NCBI RefSeq assembly: GCF_002995495.1
Contig: NZ_PVZV01000002.1
Span: forward strand, 558,001-622,000
Source: Actinocorallia populi
GTDB taxonomy: Bacteria > Actinomycetota > Actinomycetes > Streptosporangiales > Streptosporangiaceae
Length of the DNA stretch: 64,000 nucleotides
Reading direction: 5' to 3'
Shown here: positions 1-8,899 of the stretch, piece after piece
Layout: every line of letters starts with the position of its first letter
How positions within the stretch are numbered: the first letter of the stretch is position 1
Program-made: the position numbers and the translations under genes
Notes under the pieces: model-generated
Seen by the model: only the letters and a program-made list of their open reading frames with translations
Databases searched by the model: none
Told to the model about the DNA's origin: nothing

Positions 1-1140
1 TACGAGGAGGCGCTCGCCGCCGCCTCCGCCGAGCCGCCTCCCGTCACCCCGAGCGGCGACGACCTGCACATCCTCTACACCGGCGGCACGACCGGCATGC
101 CCAAGGGCGTGCTGTGGCGCATCGCCGACCTGGTCGACGGACCGCTGGGCCTGCGCCGCCGCGACGGAGACCCCTACGCCTCCGTGGCGGAGGCCGTCGA
201 GGCGGCCGAGGCGCGCAAGACCGCCAAGGTGCTGGTGCTGCCGCCGATGATGCACGGCTCGGGCACCTGGGTCTCGCTCGGCGGCTGGCTGGGCGGCGCG
301 ACCGTGCTGCTGCCCGACGTCGTCGACCGGCTCGACATCGCGAGCGCCGTGGACCTCCTGGAACGGGAGGGCGTCTCCCGGATGCCCGTCATCGGCGACG
401 CCTTCGTCCGCCCGCTGGTGGCCGAGCTGGAGAGCAGGCCGCGGGAGCTGCCCCGGCTGCGCCAGATCGTCAACTCCGGCGCCGCGATCAACCCCGTCAC
501 CAAGGCGCGGCTGGCCGAACTGCTGCCCGGCACCCGCATCATCGACATCGTCGGCTCCTCCGAGAGCGGCTTCCAGATCACCCGGACGGGCGGCGCCGAC
601 ACCCCCTTCCTGCCGACCCCCGGGGCCGCGGTGCTCAGCCAGGACCGCACCCGGAAACTGGAACCGGGCGAGGACGAGCTGGGCTGGCTGGCCAAGGGCG
701 GGTCCATCCCGCTGGGCTACCTGGGCGACCCGAAGAAGACGACGGCGACCTTCGTGCGGATCGGCGACTACCGCTGCGTCATCCCCGGCGACCGGGCCAG
801 GCTGCGCGCCGACGGGTTCGTCGAGATGCACGGCCGCGACTCCATGACCATCAACACCGGCGGCGAGAAGGTCTTCGCCGAGGAGGTCGAGGCGGTCGTG
901 CGGGCCGTCCCCGGCGTGGCCGAGGCGCTGGTGCTGGGCCGTCCCAGCGAGCGCTGGGGGACCGAGATCGTCGCCGTCGTCCGGCTCGCCGAGGAGCTGA
1001 GCGACGAGCACCTCAGGCAGGCCTGCGCCGCCCGCCTGGCCCGCTACAAGGTGCCCAAGAGCTTCATCCGGACCGAGGACGGCCTGCGCCTGCCCAACGG
1101 CAAGGCGGACTACGCCGCCGCACGCTCTCTCATCCAGTAG
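1..1140 (+). CDS. Acyl-CoA synthetase (AMP-forming), 5' end cut by window
   Basis: Activates a carboxylic or fatty acid to acyl-AMP and then acyl-CoA in the cytoplasm. The frame is open from base 1, so the N-terminal part lies outside the window. The P-loop-like AMP-binding motif YTGGTTGMPKG lies at 76-108, and the C-terminal subdomain carries the catalytic lysine context PNGK just before the stop. The MPKGVLWR context is typical of actinobacterial FadD enzymes acting on lipids or sterol side chains; the substrate cannot be told from sequence. A second synthetase gene follows 28 bp downstream on the same strand, suggesting an operon for lipid or sterol degradation. Confidence 0.9.
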   Translation, partial: YEEALAAASAEPPPVTPSGDDLHILYTGGTTGMPKGVLWRIADLVDGPLGLRRRDGDPYASVAEAVEAAEARKTAKVLVLPPMMHGSGTWVSLGGWLGGATVLLPDVVDRLDIASAVDLLEREGVSRMPVIGDAFVRPLVAELESRPRELPRLRQIVNSGAAINPVTKARLAELLPGTRIIDIVGSSESGFQITRTGGADTPFLPTPGAAVLSQDRTRKLEPGEDELGWLAKGGSIPLGYLGDPKKTTATFVRIGDYRCVIPGDRARLRADGFVEMHGRDSMTINTGGEKVFAEEVEAVVRAVPGVAEALVLGRPSERWGTEIVAVVRLAEELSDEHLRQACAARLARYKVPKSFIRTEDGLRLPNGKADYAAARSLIQ

Positions 1141-1168
1141 CAGAGAAACTCCAACCGCAGGAGCGAGC

Positions 1169-2902
1169 ATGTCCCCCACTCCCAGGACCCTGGTCGAGGC
1201 GTTCCACCGGACCGCGGACGCGTTGCCGGACGCGGTCGCGCTGCGCACTCCCGGTGACGCCGCCGTCTACACGTGGACCCAGTACGCCGCCGAGGTCGAA
1301 CGGACCGCACGGGCCCTGCGCAGGCTGGGGGTGCGGGCCGGCGACCGGGTCGCGATGATGCTGACCAACCGGCCCGAGTTCCACTTCGTGGACAGCGCCG
1401 CCCTGCACCTGGGCGCGATCCCGTTCTCGGTCTACAACACCAGCTCGCCCGAGCAGATCGCCTACATCATCGGCCACGCCGGGCCGAAGGTCGTGGTGGC
1501 CGAGGAGCAGTTCATCGGCAGGATCACCGAGGGCGGCGCCGCCTCGACCGACCACCTGATCGACGTGGCGGACCTCGGCTCGCTGGAGACCGACGACGAG
1601 TTCGACTTCGAGGCCGCCTGGAAGGCCGTCGACCCCGAGAGCGTCGTCACCCTCATCTACACCTCCGGCACCACCGGCCCGCCCAAGGGCGTCGAGGTCA
1701 CCCACCGGACGGTGCTGGCCAACATCGAGGCCTTCCAGAAGGGCTACCCCGTCCGCCGGGGCGACAACGTCACCTCCTACCTGCCGGCCGCGCACGCCGT
1801 GGACCGCATGGGCAGCCACTGGATGCACATGTGGCAGGGCACGGTCGTGACCTGCGTCGCGGACATGACCGGGATCCTCGGCGCGCTCACCGAGGTCCAC
1901 CCCGACGTCTGGGTCGCGGTCCCGCGCGTGTGGGAGAAGATGAAGAACGGCATCCAGGCGATGCTGGCCGGCGCCGAGGAGGACAAGCGCAAGGCCGTCG
2001 AGGGCGCCTTCGAGGTGGGCCTGCGCAAGGTCGCCCTGGAGCAGGCCGGCGAGGAGGTGCCCGAGCAGCTGCTGGCGGAGTACGAGTTCGTCGACGAGGT
2101 CGTCTTCGCCAACATCCGCGCGCTGCTGGGCCTGGACCGGATGCGCTACGCCTTCTCCGGCGCGGCCGCCATCCCCAAGGAGACCCTGGAGTTCTTCCTG
2201 GCGATGGGCCTGAACATCGTCGAGGGCTGGGGCATGACCGAGGTGACCTCGGTGGCCACCTGCAACCCGGTCGGCAAGGTCAAGGTCGGCACCGTCGGCG
2301 TCCCGCTGGACGGCATGGAGGTGAAGCTCGGTGAGGACGGCGAGCTGCTCGTCCGCGGCCCGTGGGTCATGAAGGGCTACCGCAACGACCCGCAGAAGAC
2401 CGCCGAGACCATCGACGCCGACGGCTGGCTGCACACCGGCGACATCGCCACGATCGACGGCGACGGGTACGTCACCATCGTCGACCGCAAGAAAGAGATC
2501 ATGATCAACGCGGCCGGCAAGAACATGTCGCCGTCGAACATCGAGAACACCATCCGGGCGAACTCCCCGCTGCTCGGCGGCATCGTCGTCATCGGCGAGG
2601 CCAGGCCCTACAACGTGGCGCTGCTCTGCCTCGACCCCGACGCGGCGGCCCTGGTGGCGGCGAAGTACGGGCTGGAGGCCGATCCCGCCGTCCTGGCCAA
2701 GGACGCCCGCGTGCTGGAGGAGGTCCAGGCCGGCGTCGACGCCGCCAACGCCAGGCTCTCGCGGGTCGAGCAGATCAAGAAGTTCACGATCCTGCCGTCC
2801 TACTGGGAGCCGGGCGGCGAGGAGCTGACCCCGACCATGAAGCTGCGGCGCCGCCCGATCGCCGAGAAGTACACCGCGGAGATCGACGCCCTCTACGCAT
2901 AG
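1169..2902 (+). CDS. Long-chain fatty-acid-CoA ligase (FadD15-like)
   Basis: 577-aa AMP-forming synthetase making acyl-CoA from long-chain fatty acids. The adenylate motif YTSGTTGPPKGV, the A5-type motif GWGMTEV and the hinge/A8 region with HTGDI and DRKKE are all present in order, so the enzyme looks complete. The ATG is preceded by AGGAGCGAGC, a reasonable ribosome binding site. It is probably cotranscribed with the preceding acyl-CoA synthetase. Length and motifs fit the FadD15 group of actinobacteria rather than the shorter sterol-type enzymes. The substrate range is inferred. Confidence 0.92.
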   Translation: MSPTPRTLVEAFHRTADALPDAVALRTPGDAAVYTWTQYAAEVERTARALRRLGVRAGDRVAMMLTNRPEFHFVDSAALHLGAIPFSVYNTSSPEQIAYIIGHAGPKVVVAEEQFIGRITEGGAASTDHLIDVADLGSLETDDEFDFEAAWKAVDPESVVTLIYTSGTTGPPKGVEVTHRTVLANIEAFQKGYPVRRGDNVTSYLPAAHAVDRMGSHWMHMWQGTVVTCVADMTGILGALTEVHPDVWVAVPRVWEKMKNGIQAMLAGAEEDKRKAVEGAFEVGLRKVALEQAGEEVPEQLLAEYEFVDEVVFANIRALLGLDRMRYAFSGAAAIPKETLEFFLAMGLNIVEGWGMTEVTSVATCNPVGKVKVGTVGVPLDGMEVKLGEDGELLVRGPWVMKGYRNDPQKTAETIDADGWLHTGDIATIDGDGYVTIVDRKKEIMINAAGKNMSPSNIENTIRANSPLLGGIVVIGEARPYNVALLCLDPDAAALVAAKYGLEADPAVLAKDARVLEEVQAGVDAANARLSRVEQIKKFTILPSYWEPGGEELTPTMKLRRRPIAEKYTAEIDALYA

Positions 2903-2948
2903 TGAACGCTTAGTGGCGCTCGCGTCACGCAGGGTGTACGAATTCTGC

Positions 2949-3719
2949 ATGACCTACACGCGCCGTCAGCGTTCCAGCCTGCTGTACCAGATCCAGTACG
3001 CGATCCGGAATCCCGACCGGATCCGCCCTTACGTGAGCCGGTACGCCCGCGACCTCATCCTGCGCGCGGGCGCACCGGACCATGTGGCCTACTACCGCGA
3101 GGTCATGCGGTCGGACGTCACCGAGAAGAGCCCGTACAAGGCGGTCGGCAGCCCGACCGAGGAGAGCTGGCTGCGCAACGGCCTCCTGCAGTTCGAGTAC
3201 CTGGTGTCGCACGGCCTGGAGCCGCACCACCGGGTGCTGGAGATCGGCTGCGGCAACCTGCGCGCCGGCTGGCGCATCATCGAGCACCTGGACGCAGGCA
3301 ACTACTACGGCCTCGACATCTCGCCCGACATCCTGCTGGCCGCCAACGACACCGTCATCCGCTACGAGCTGCAGGACAAGCTGCCGAACCTGCACCTGGT
3401 CAAGGACCTCACCTTCGGCTGGCTGCCCGACGCGCACTTCGACGTCGTGCACGCGCACAGCGTCTTCTCCCACACCCCGCTGGAGATCGTCGAGGAGTGC
3501 TTCGCGCACGTCGGCCGCATCCTGAGCCCGGAGGGGTTCTTCGACTTCACCTTCGACCGCACCGAGCTGGCCGAGCACCAGGTGCTGCGCGAGGACTTCT
3601 ACTACCGCACCGAGACCCTGGTCGACCTGGCCGCCAAGCACGGCCTCCAGGCCAGGTTCATGTACGACTGGGAGAAGAACCCCCACAAGCAGAGCAAGAT
3701 CCGGATCACGGCGCTCTGA
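2949..3719 (+). CDS. Class I SAM-dependent methyltransferase
   Basis: About 256 aa. The SAM-binding motif I reads VLEIGCGNLRAGWR, followed by the acidic strand end GLDIS and a motif IV-like stretch with FDVVHAHSVF, giving a Rossmann-fold methyltransferase. The acceptor is unknown. Start choice is uncertain: the frame is open from a GTG at 2913, but neither start has a clear Shine-Dalgarno. TACGAAT about 7 nt before the ATG at 2949 could be a -10 box for a leaderless message, which is why 2949 is preferred. It follows the fatty-acyl ligase by 46 bp and may be a separate unit. Confidence 0.8.
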   Translation: MTYTRRQRSSLLYQIQYAIRNPDRIRPYVSRYARDLILRAGAPDHVAYYREVMRSDVTEKSPYKAVGSPTEESWLRNGLLQFEYLVSHGLEPHHRVLEIGCGNLRAGWRIIEHLDAGNYYGLDISPDILLAANDTVIRYELQDKLPNLHLVKDLTFGWLPDAHFDVVHAHSVFSHTPLEIVEECFAHVGRILSPEGFFDFTFDRTELAEHQVLREDFYYRTETLVDLAAKHGLQARFMYDWEKNPHKQSKIRITAL

Positions 3720-3763
3720 GCACGGGCGGCCGCGGGGGGCGGCCGGGGGCCGCCCCCGGCACG

Positions 3764-4729
3764 TCAGGCCACCTCGGCCTCGGACGCCTCGCGGGAGCGG
3801 GGGAGGGCGCGGACGAAGGCGCCGATCTCGGCGATGGACGCGAGACCCTCGGGGCAGAGGTCGGCGAAGATCTGGAAGACGTGCGGCTGGCGGTCCCAGA
3901 GCGTCAGCGTCGCCGGGACGCCCGCGGCGGCCAGGCGCTCGGCCATGAGCTCGGCGTCCGCCCGCAGGATCTCGGTCGAACCCGCGTGGATGAGGACGGG
4001 CGGGAGGTCGGCCAGGGCGCCGTTGACGGGGGAGTGCAGCGGGTCGGGCACCATGTCGCGCAGGACCAGCTCGCGCAGCACGCCCAGCCTGGTGCCGGGG
4101 ATGAAGGCGTCCAGCCTCAGGTTCTCGTGCGCGAGCTTGGCGGCGTCGTCCAGGTCGGTCAGCGGTGAGATCGCGACGATGCCGCCGGGCGCGGGCAGCC
4201 CTTCACTGATCGCCTTCAGCGGGGCGGCCAGGGACAGGAAGCCCCCGGCGGAGTCGCCCGCGACGATGATCTGCTCGGGCCGGTAGCCCCGGTCCAGGAG
4301 GTGGCGGTAGGCGGTGACGCAGTCGTCCACGCTGCCGGCGAGGTTGGCCTCCGGGAGCTGGCGGTAGGCCACCGACAGCGCCGGGGCGCCCGCCGCGGCG
4401 GAGATCCGCGAGACCAGCCGGCGGTGGGTGTTCAGGCCCGCGACCATGAAGCCGCCGCCGTGGAAGTAGAGGATGATCCGGTCGGCGCCCTTGACCCCCG
4501 GCCCGCAGACCAGCTCGGCCTTGAACCCGTCGAAGGCCACCTTCTGCTTCCTGGTCCCGCGCGGCGAGACGAAGAAGAACGCCAGCGCGTCGACCAGGTA
4601 CATGTAGCGCAGGACGCGCGGGGTGAAGGGCGCGTGGAGCATCAGCGGCCGGAGGGTCAGCCGCAGGAAGCGCACGAACAGCCGGGCCCGGAGACTGATG
4701 CCCTTCCGCATCTCGACGACGGGTTCCAC
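3764..4729 (-). CDS. Alpha/beta hydrolase, HSL-type esterase
   Basis: About 321-aa esterase or lipase of the hormone-sensitive-lipase family. It shows the oxyanion motif HGGGF, the nucleophile elbow GDSAGG, an acidic residue in the ILRADAE segment and the catalytic histidine in QPHVF. The frame is open from a TTG at 4741, but a GGAGG with 5-nt spacing points to the GTG at 4729. The N-terminus is basic and amphipathic, without a clear signal peptide. It is convergent with the methyltransferase. It probably hydrolyses short or medium acyl esters; the true substrate is unknown. Confidence 0.86.
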   Translation of the reverse strand: MEPVVEMRKGISLRARLFVRFLRLTLRPLMLHAPFTPRVLRYMYLVDALAFFFVSPRGTRKQKVAFDGFKAELVCGPGVKGADRIILYFHGGGFMVAGLNTHRRLVSRISAAAGAPALSVAYRQLPEANLAGSVDDCVTAYRHLLDRGYRPEQIIVAGDSAGGFLSLAAPLKAISEGLPAPGGIVAISPLTDLDDAAKLAHENLRLDAFIPGTRLGVLRELVLRDMVPDPLHSPVNGALADLPPVLIHAGSTEILRADAELMAERLAAAGVPATLTLWDRQPHVFQIFADLCPEGLASIAEIGAFVRALPRSREASEAEVA

Positions 4730-4826
4730 GGGGGCCTCCAATTATCGAACGCTCATCGCATATCGTCTGCGCCGGAGCGTCCCACCTATTGGACGGCCAG
4801 TCAATGTGCCGGGGGTCACGCCCGCC

Positions 4827-5549
4827 CTAGGCCTGGGCGCCGCGCCGCATCGCCTCGCTGATCCGCTCCGCGGCGGCGACGACGGGGGCCGCGTGCACCC
4901 GGCCGGGGGAGCGGCTGAGCCGCTCCAGCGGGCCGGAGACCGAGATGGCGGCGATGACCCGGCCGCCGCTGCCGCGCACCGGGGCCGAGACCGAGCCCAC
5001 CCCCGGCTCGCGCTCGCCCACCGACTGCGCCCAGTTGCGGCGGCGCACCGAGGCCAGGGCCGCGGCGGTGAACTTGGCGCCGCGCAGCCCCCGGTGCAGC
5101 CGGTCGGGCTCCTCCCAGGCGAGCAGGATCTGCGCGGCCGAGCCCGCGGTCATGGGCAGCGCGGCGCCCACCGGCACGGTGTCGCGCAGGCCGCTGGAGC
5201 GTTCCGCCGCGGCGACGCACACCCGCACGTCGCCCTGCCTGCGGTAGAGCTGGGCCGACTCGCCGGTGAGGTCGCGCAGCTGGGTCAGGACGGGCTGGGC
5301 GATGGCCAGCAGCCGGTCCTCGCCGGCCGCCACGGCCAGCTCGGCCAGCCGGGGGCCGAGGATGAACCGGCCCTGCGTGTCGCGGTGGACGATGCGGTGG
5401 TGCTCCAGCGCGACGGCCAGCCGGTGGGCGGTGGGGCGGGCCAGGCCGGTCGCGCTGACCAGCTGGGCGAGCGACGCGGGGCCGGCTTCCAGGGCGTTGA
5501 GGACCAGAACCGCTTTATCCAGTACGCCGACTCCGCTAGAGTTGTCCAT
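4827..5549 (-). CDS. ndgR: IclR-family transcriptional regulator, NdgR-like
   Basis: 240-aa regulator with an N-terminal winged helix (residues about 10-70, with the LARPTAHRLAVAL recognition helix) and a C-terminal IclR effector-binding domain. It is divergent from leuCD, exactly the place of NdgR/AreB in Streptomyces, where it controls leucine and other amino-acid genes. The ATG at 5549 lies 96 bp from the leuC start, so one intergenic region serves both. The frame continues far upstream as an artefact antisense to leuCD; the conserved family start is MDNSSGVGVLDKA. The role is inferred from family and position. Confidence 0.93.
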   Translation of the reverse strand: MDNSSGVGVLDKAVLVLNALEAGPASLAQLVSATGLARPTAHRLAVALEHHRIVHRDTQGRFILGPRLAELAVAAGEDRLLAIAQPVLTQLRDLTGESAQLYRRQGDVRVCVAAAERSSGLRDTVPVGAALPMTAGSAAQILLAWEEPDRLHRGLRGAKFTAAALASVRRRNWAQSVGEREPGVGSVSAPVRGSGGRVIAAISVSGPLERLSRSPGRVHAAPVVAAAERISEAMRRGAQA

Positions 5550-5551
5550 AC

Positions 5552-5580
5552 CTCGATATTGCCGTCTCGATACTTGAGAC
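5552..5580. promoter_or_regulatory. Candidate NdgR operator between ndgR and leuC
   Basis: Two direct copies of CTCGATA (5552-5558 and 5566-5572) overlap an inverted repeat, GTCTC-gatactt-GAGAC (5564-5580). The site lies just upstream of both divergent starts, where autoregulation and leuCD control would act. That NdgR binds here is inferred. Confidence 0.45.
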
Positions 5581-5645
5581 GCAACTCGGGGTGACCTGGA
5601 AGGGTCGCAGCGAACGCAGCCGGACTCGACGGAGAGGTGGGAACG

Positions 5646-7043
5646 ATGGGCCGCACACTGGCCGAGAAGGTTTACGACGCACACGTCGTGCGTCACGTGG
5701 AGGGCGAGCCGGACCTTCTCTACATCGACCTGCACCTGGTCCACGAGGTCACCTCGCCCCAGGCGTTCGACGGGCTGCGCCTCACCGGCCGCAAGGTCCG
5801 CCGCCCGGACCTGACCATCGCCACCGAGGACCACAACGTCCCCACCCAGAACATCCACCTGCCGATCGCCGACCTGGTCTCGCGCACCCAGGTCGAGACG
5901 CTGCGCAAGAACGCCGCCGAGTTCGGCCTGCGCCTGCACCCCATGGGCGACGCCGGCCAGGGCATCGTGCACGTCATCGGCCCGCAGCTGGGCCTGACCC
6001 AGCCCGGCATGACGGTGGTGTGCGGCGACTCCCACACCTCCACCCACGGCGCGTTCGGCGCGCTCGCCCACGGCATCGGCACCTCCGAGGTCGAGCACGT
6101 GCTGGCCACCCAGACGCTGCCGCAGGTCAAGCCGAAGATGATGGCCGTCACCGTCGAGGGCGCGCTGCCGCCGGGCGTCACCGCCAAGGACCTGGTCCTG
6201 GCGGTCATCGCCGAGATCGGCACCGGCGGCGGCCAGGGCTACATCATCGAGTACCGCGGCGAGGCCGTGCGCTCCCTGTCGATGGAAGGCCGCATGACGG
6301 TCTGCAACATGTCCATCGAGGCGGGCGCCCGCGCCGGCATGATCGCCCCCGACGAGACCACCTTCGCCTACCTCAAGGGCCGCCCCCACGCGCCCCAGGG
6401 CGCGGACTGGGACAAGGCCGTCGAGTACTGGAAGACCCTGCGCACCGACGACGACGCGGTCTTCGACAAGGAGGTCGTCATCGACGCCTCCACCCTGACC
6501 CCGTTCGTCACCTGGGGCACCAACCCCGGCCAGGGCGTGCCGCTGGGCGCGACCGTGCCCTCGCCCGAGGACTTCGAGGACCCGATCCAGAAGCAGGCCG
6601 CCGAGCGCGCCCTGGAGTACATGGGCCTGCAGGCCGGCACCCCGCTGCGCGAGGTCGCGGTCGACACGGTCTTCGTGGGCTCGTGCACCAACGGCCGCCT
6701 GGAGGACCTGCGGGCCGTCGCCGAGGTGCTCAAGGGCCGCAAGGTCGCCGACGGCGTGCGCGCGCTGATCGTCCCCGGCTCGGTCCAGGTGAAGAAGGAG
6801 GCCGAGGCCGAGGGCCTGGACAAGGTCTTCGTCGAGGCGGGCGCGGAGTGGCGCGAGGCCGGCTGCTCGATGTGCCTGGCGATGAACCCCGACAAGCTGA
6901 CCCCGGGCGAGCGCAGCGCCTCGACCTCCAACCGCAACTTCGAAGGCAGGCAGGGCCCCGGCGGCCGCACCCACCTGGTGTCGCCCGCCGTCGCCGCGGC
7001 CACCGCCGTCAAGGGCCGCCTGGCCGCTCCCGCCGACCTGTAA
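5646..7043 (+). CDS. leuC: 3-isopropylmalate dehydratase large subunit
   Basis: 465-aa catalytic subunit that, with LeuD, isomerises 2-isopropylmalate to 3-isopropylmalate in leucine biosynthesis. The three [4Fe-4S] ligand cysteines are visible in GSCTNGR and AGCSMC, and the [12 protein letters not shown] signature is present. The start is set at ATG 5646 (MGRTLAEKV), the conserved N-terminus; an in-frame GTG lies 9 bp earlier. A purine-rich GAGAGGTGGGAA precedes it. leuD follows 12 bp downstream, so the two are cotranscribed. Confidence 0.98.
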   Translation: MGRTLAEKVYDAHVVRHVEGEPDLLYIDLHLVHEVTSPQAFDGLRLTGRKVRRPDLTIATEDHNVPTQNIHLPIADLVSRTQVETLRKNAAEFGLRLHPMGDAGQGIVHVIGPQLGLTQPGMTVVCGDSHTSTHGAFGALAHGIGTSEVEHVLATQTLPQVKPKMMAVTVEGALPPGVTAKDLVLAVIAEIGTGGGQGYIIEYRGEAVRSLSMEGRMTVCNMSIEAGARAGMIAPDETTFAYLKGRPHAPQGADWDKAVEYWKTLRTDDDAVFDKEVVIDASTLTPFVTWGTNPGQGVPLGATVPSPEDFEDPIQKQAAERALEYMGLQAGTPLREVAVDTVFVGSCTNGRLEDLRAVAEVLKGRKVADGVRALIVPGSVQVKKEAEAEGLDKVFVEAGAEWREAGCSMCLAMNPDKLTPGERSASTSNRNFEGRQGPGGRTHLVSPAVAAATAVKGRLAAPADL

Positions 7044-7055
7044 GGAGGACTTCTG

Positions 7056-7643
7056 ATGGAAAAGTTCACGGTTCACACGGGTCGTGCGGTGCCGCTGCGG
7101 CGCAGCAACGTCGACACCGACCAGATCATCCCGGCGGTGTGGCTGAAGCAGGTCTCCCGTACCGGCTTCGAGAAGGGCCTGTTCTCCGCCTGGCGCGAGG
7201 ACCCGGAGTTCGTGCTGAACAACCCGGCCTACGAGGGCGCCACCGTCCTGGTCTCGGGCCCGGACTTCGGCACCGGCTCCTCCCGCGAGCACGCCGTCTG
7301 GGCGCTGCAGCAGTACGGCTTCCGGGTGGTCATCGCCTCCCGGTTCGGCGACATCTTCCGCAACAACTCCACCAAGATGGGCCTGCTGCCCGTCATCCTG
7401 GACGAGAAGACCGTCGGTGAGCTGCAGGACGCGGTGGAGAAGGACCCGGCCACCGAGATCACCGTCGACCTGGAGAGGCGCGAGGTGCGCTCCGGCGGCC
7501 TCACCGCCTCCTTCGACCTGGACGACTACACCCGCTGGCGGCTGATGGAGGGTCTGGACGACATCGGCCTGACCCTGCGGCACGCCGAGGACATCGAGGC
7601 CTTCGAGGCCACCCGGGCGTCCTGGCTGCCGGTCACCCAGTAG
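7056..7643 (+). CDS. leuD: 3-isopropylmalate dehydratase small subunit
   Basis: 195-aa swivel-domain subunit of isopropylmalate isomerase. Typical motifs are [10 protein letters not shown] near the N-terminus and [11 protein letters not shown], the substrate-binding loop. A strong GGAGG overlaps the leuC-leuD junction, indicating translation from the same message as leuC. Length is usual for the actinobacterial family. A long perfect hairpin terminator follows. Confidence 0.98.
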   Translation: MEKFTVHTGRAVPLRRSNVDTDQIIPAVWLKQVSRTGFEKGLFSAWREDPEFVLNNPAYEGATVLVSGPDFGTGSSREHAVWALQQYGFRVVIASRFGDIFRNNSTKMGLLPVILDEKTVGELQDAVEKDPATEITVDLERREVRSGGLTASFDLDDYTRWRLMEGLDDIGLTLRHAEDIEAFEATRASWLPVTQ

Positions 7644-7710
7644 ACCCGGCCCGCACCAGGGCCGAGAACGGTCCCCCGGGCCACGAGCCGGGCCGGGCCT
7701 GCATCACGGG

Positions 7711-7748
7711 CGCGCACCCCGCGGAAGCACCTTTCCGCGGGGTGCGCG
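7711..7748. terminator. Perfect 16-bp hairpin after leuD
   Basis: CGCGCACCCCGCGGAA (7711-7726), a 6-nt loop, then its exact reverse complement (7733-7748). There is no T tract after it, as often in actinobacterial hairpin terminators. It ends the leuCD transcript before the next small gene. Confidence 0.8.
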
Positions 7749-7817
7749 TCGCGTTCCGCGGCCGTTGCGCAGGGGGCGGCGCGGGGCCGATGATCGCCGC
7801 ACTGCGACAATGACGGC

Positions 7818-8057
7818 ATGGGCGTGAGTGAGATCTGGCCGTCGGGCCCGGCCTGGGAGGACCCGGAGCTGACGCTGCTGGCCGCCCGGCTGCGGGCGGC
7901 CCACGAGCGGATCTCGGTGCTGCCGCGCCAGGCGCGGATGCGGCTGCACCGCCACCTGCTGGCGATCACCGACCTGGCCAAGCGGGACCAGGAACTGGCC
8001 GCGCGGCGGCTGGCGGTCTTCCTCGACGAGCTGGACCGGGGCGTCGAACCGGAGTGA
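7818..8057 (+). CDS. Small conserved helical protein, function unknown
   Basis: 79 aa, mostly charged, predicted all-helical, with no signal peptide or membrane segment. ATG at 7818 with no evident Shine-Dalgarno. It stands between the leuD terminator and hup, a position where small uncharacterised genes occur in actinomycetes. Strong GC3 bias supports coding. The middle part (RMRLHRHLLAI) is amphipathic. No known domain is recognised, so function is left open. Confidence 0.7.
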   Translation: MGVSEIWPSGPAWEDPELTLLAARLRAAHERISVLPRQARMRLHRHLLAITDLAKRDQELAARRLAVFLDELDRGVEPE

Positions 8058-8151
8058 GCACGCCCCGGGCAATTCCCAACGAATCCCAATAGAACCGGTG
8101 ATTTCTCTCGATGGTTTCGGCCATGACATGGGAAAACTCGCCACGGGGTGA

Positions 8152-8180
8152 TTGTGCGCCTGCCTGGATGCCCTTAGTTT
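8152..8180 (+). promoter_or_regulatory. Housekeeping promoter of hup
   Basis: -35 TTGTGC (8152-8157), 17-bp spacer, -10 TAGTTT (8175-8180). It is 36 bp upstream of the hup start codon in a stretch of lower GC. Matches the actinobacterial SigA/HrdB-type consensus. Confidence 0.6.
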
Positions 8181-8216
8181 CGGGGGCGCAACGGGGTAAC
8201 CGGAGGAGCAAACCCT

Positions 8217-8495
8217 ATGAACAAGCGTGAGCTGGTCGACGCGATCGCCGAACGGCTGAGCGGCAGCAAGAAGGAGGCCGCCGAAGCCGTGGACGCGGTC
8301 CTCGACACGATCCAGGCGACGGTGGCCAAGGGCGAGAAGGTGGCCATCACGGGATTCGGTTCGTTCGAGAAGGCGGACCGCCCCGCCCGTACCGCGCGGA
8401 ATCCCGCGACCGGCAAGACGATCGAGGTCCCCGCGACCTCGGTGCCCAAGTTCAAGGCCGGGGCCGACTTCAAGAACCTGGTCGCGGGCAAGTAA
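8217..8495 (+). CDS. hup: HU-family nucleoid protein
   Basis: 92-aa HU protein that bends and compacts DNA as a dimer. It has the two N-terminal helices (MNKRELVDAIAERL), the GFGSF hinge and the DNA-binding arm region with ARNPATG, ending at the usual HU length. It therefore lacks the lysine-rich C-terminal tail of HupS-type proteins. RBS GGAGG with 8-nt spacing precedes ATG 8217. Monocistronic: own promoter upstream and hairpin terminator downstream. Confidence 0.97.
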   Translation: MNKRELVDAIAERLSGSKKEAAEAVDAVLDTIQATVAKGEKVAITGFGSFEKADRPARTARNPATGKTIEVPATSVPKFKAGADFKNLVAGK

Positions 8496-8514
8496 CACCC
8501 GCCCGCCGGAAGAG

Positions 8515-8547
8515 CGCCCGCACGTTCCGCGTGCGGGCGTTCCCTTT
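8515..8547 (+). terminator. Rho-independent terminator of hup
   Basis: CGCCCGCACG (8515-8524), 5-nt loop, CGTGCGGGCG (8530-8539), followed by the T-rich TTCCCTTTC. A 10-bp perfect stem plus pyrimidine tail. Confidence 0.85.
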
Positions 8548-8646
8548 CCCGGGCGTCCGCCGGAGCGCCCTCGCGGACGCTGCCACGAGGCGGCGCGGTC
8601 CTCGGGCCTGTTTCAAAGTTCTCTGCGGAAGAACTTTGGCGACTCC

Positions 8647-8676
8647 TTGCGCTTAAATGAACACCCTGTGTAAGGT
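8647..8676 (+). promoter_or_regulatory. Promoter inside the inverted-repeat element
   Basis: -35 TTGCGC (8647-8652), 18-bp spacer, -10 TAAGGT (8671-8676), in a locally AT-richer stretch. No coding sequence follows it on this strand before the convergent gene, so it would drive a non-coding transcript. Confidence 0.45.
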
Positions 8677-8682
8677 TTGTGG

Positions 8683-8899
8683 TGGGGCTGCAAGGAGCCC
8701 CGGCCGGGTCAACCTTCATCGACCCCATCCCGCACTGACGGGGGAAGGGCAGGAAGGCGGCCGCTCTCACCTGCGAGCGGCCTCTGCCCGGCCGATTCCG
8801 GAACGCCAGTGGCGCCGACCCCGGACAGGGGCCCGCAAGGGACCCCGCCGGACAGACGCCATCGGGCACCGGACTGTTTCAGCGACTTTGAAACAGACC
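8683..8899 (+). ncRNA. Candidate structured small RNA, about 215 nt
   Basis: Predicted to start about 7 nt after the -10 at 8671-8676 and to end at the hairpin CTGTTTCA-gcgactt-TGAAACAG (8874-8896). Between them are a perfect hairpin GGCCGCTC/GAGCGGCC, with arms around 8759-8784, and a stem capped by a GNRA-type loop, GGGGCCC-GCAA-GGGaCCCC. No reading frame with codon bias is present. It does not resemble SRP RNA, tmRNA or RNase P RNA as far as can be judged by eye. Family unknown; existence inferred from promoter, structure and terminator. Confidence 0.35.

Larger units (their letters stand above)
8605..8899. repeat. 295-bp element bounded by 15-bp inverted repeats (MITE-like)
   Basis: The ends GGcCTGTTTCAAAGT (8605-8619) and its reverse complement (8885-8899) match at 14 of 15 positions. 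Each end also forms its own hairpin: CAAAGTTCT/AGAACTTTG at 8614-8638 and CTGTTTCA/TGAAACAG at 8874-8896. No transposase is encoded and no target duplication is evident. It fills the 404-bp gap between hup and the cold-shock-like gene. It may be a small non-autonomous transposable element, or the arms may close an RNA structure (see the overlapping RNA entry). Confidence 0.45.

Noticed and set aside
4827-7583. 918-codon minus-strand frame joined to ndgR
   Set aside because: Its first two thirds are antisense to leuCD; only the last 240 codons match an IclR regulator.
8605-8899. SRP RNA, tmRNA or RNase P RNA as identity of the element
   Set aside because: The diagnostic motifs of these RNAs (such as the SRP GGAA-type asymmetric loop or RNase P P4 sequence) were not found.
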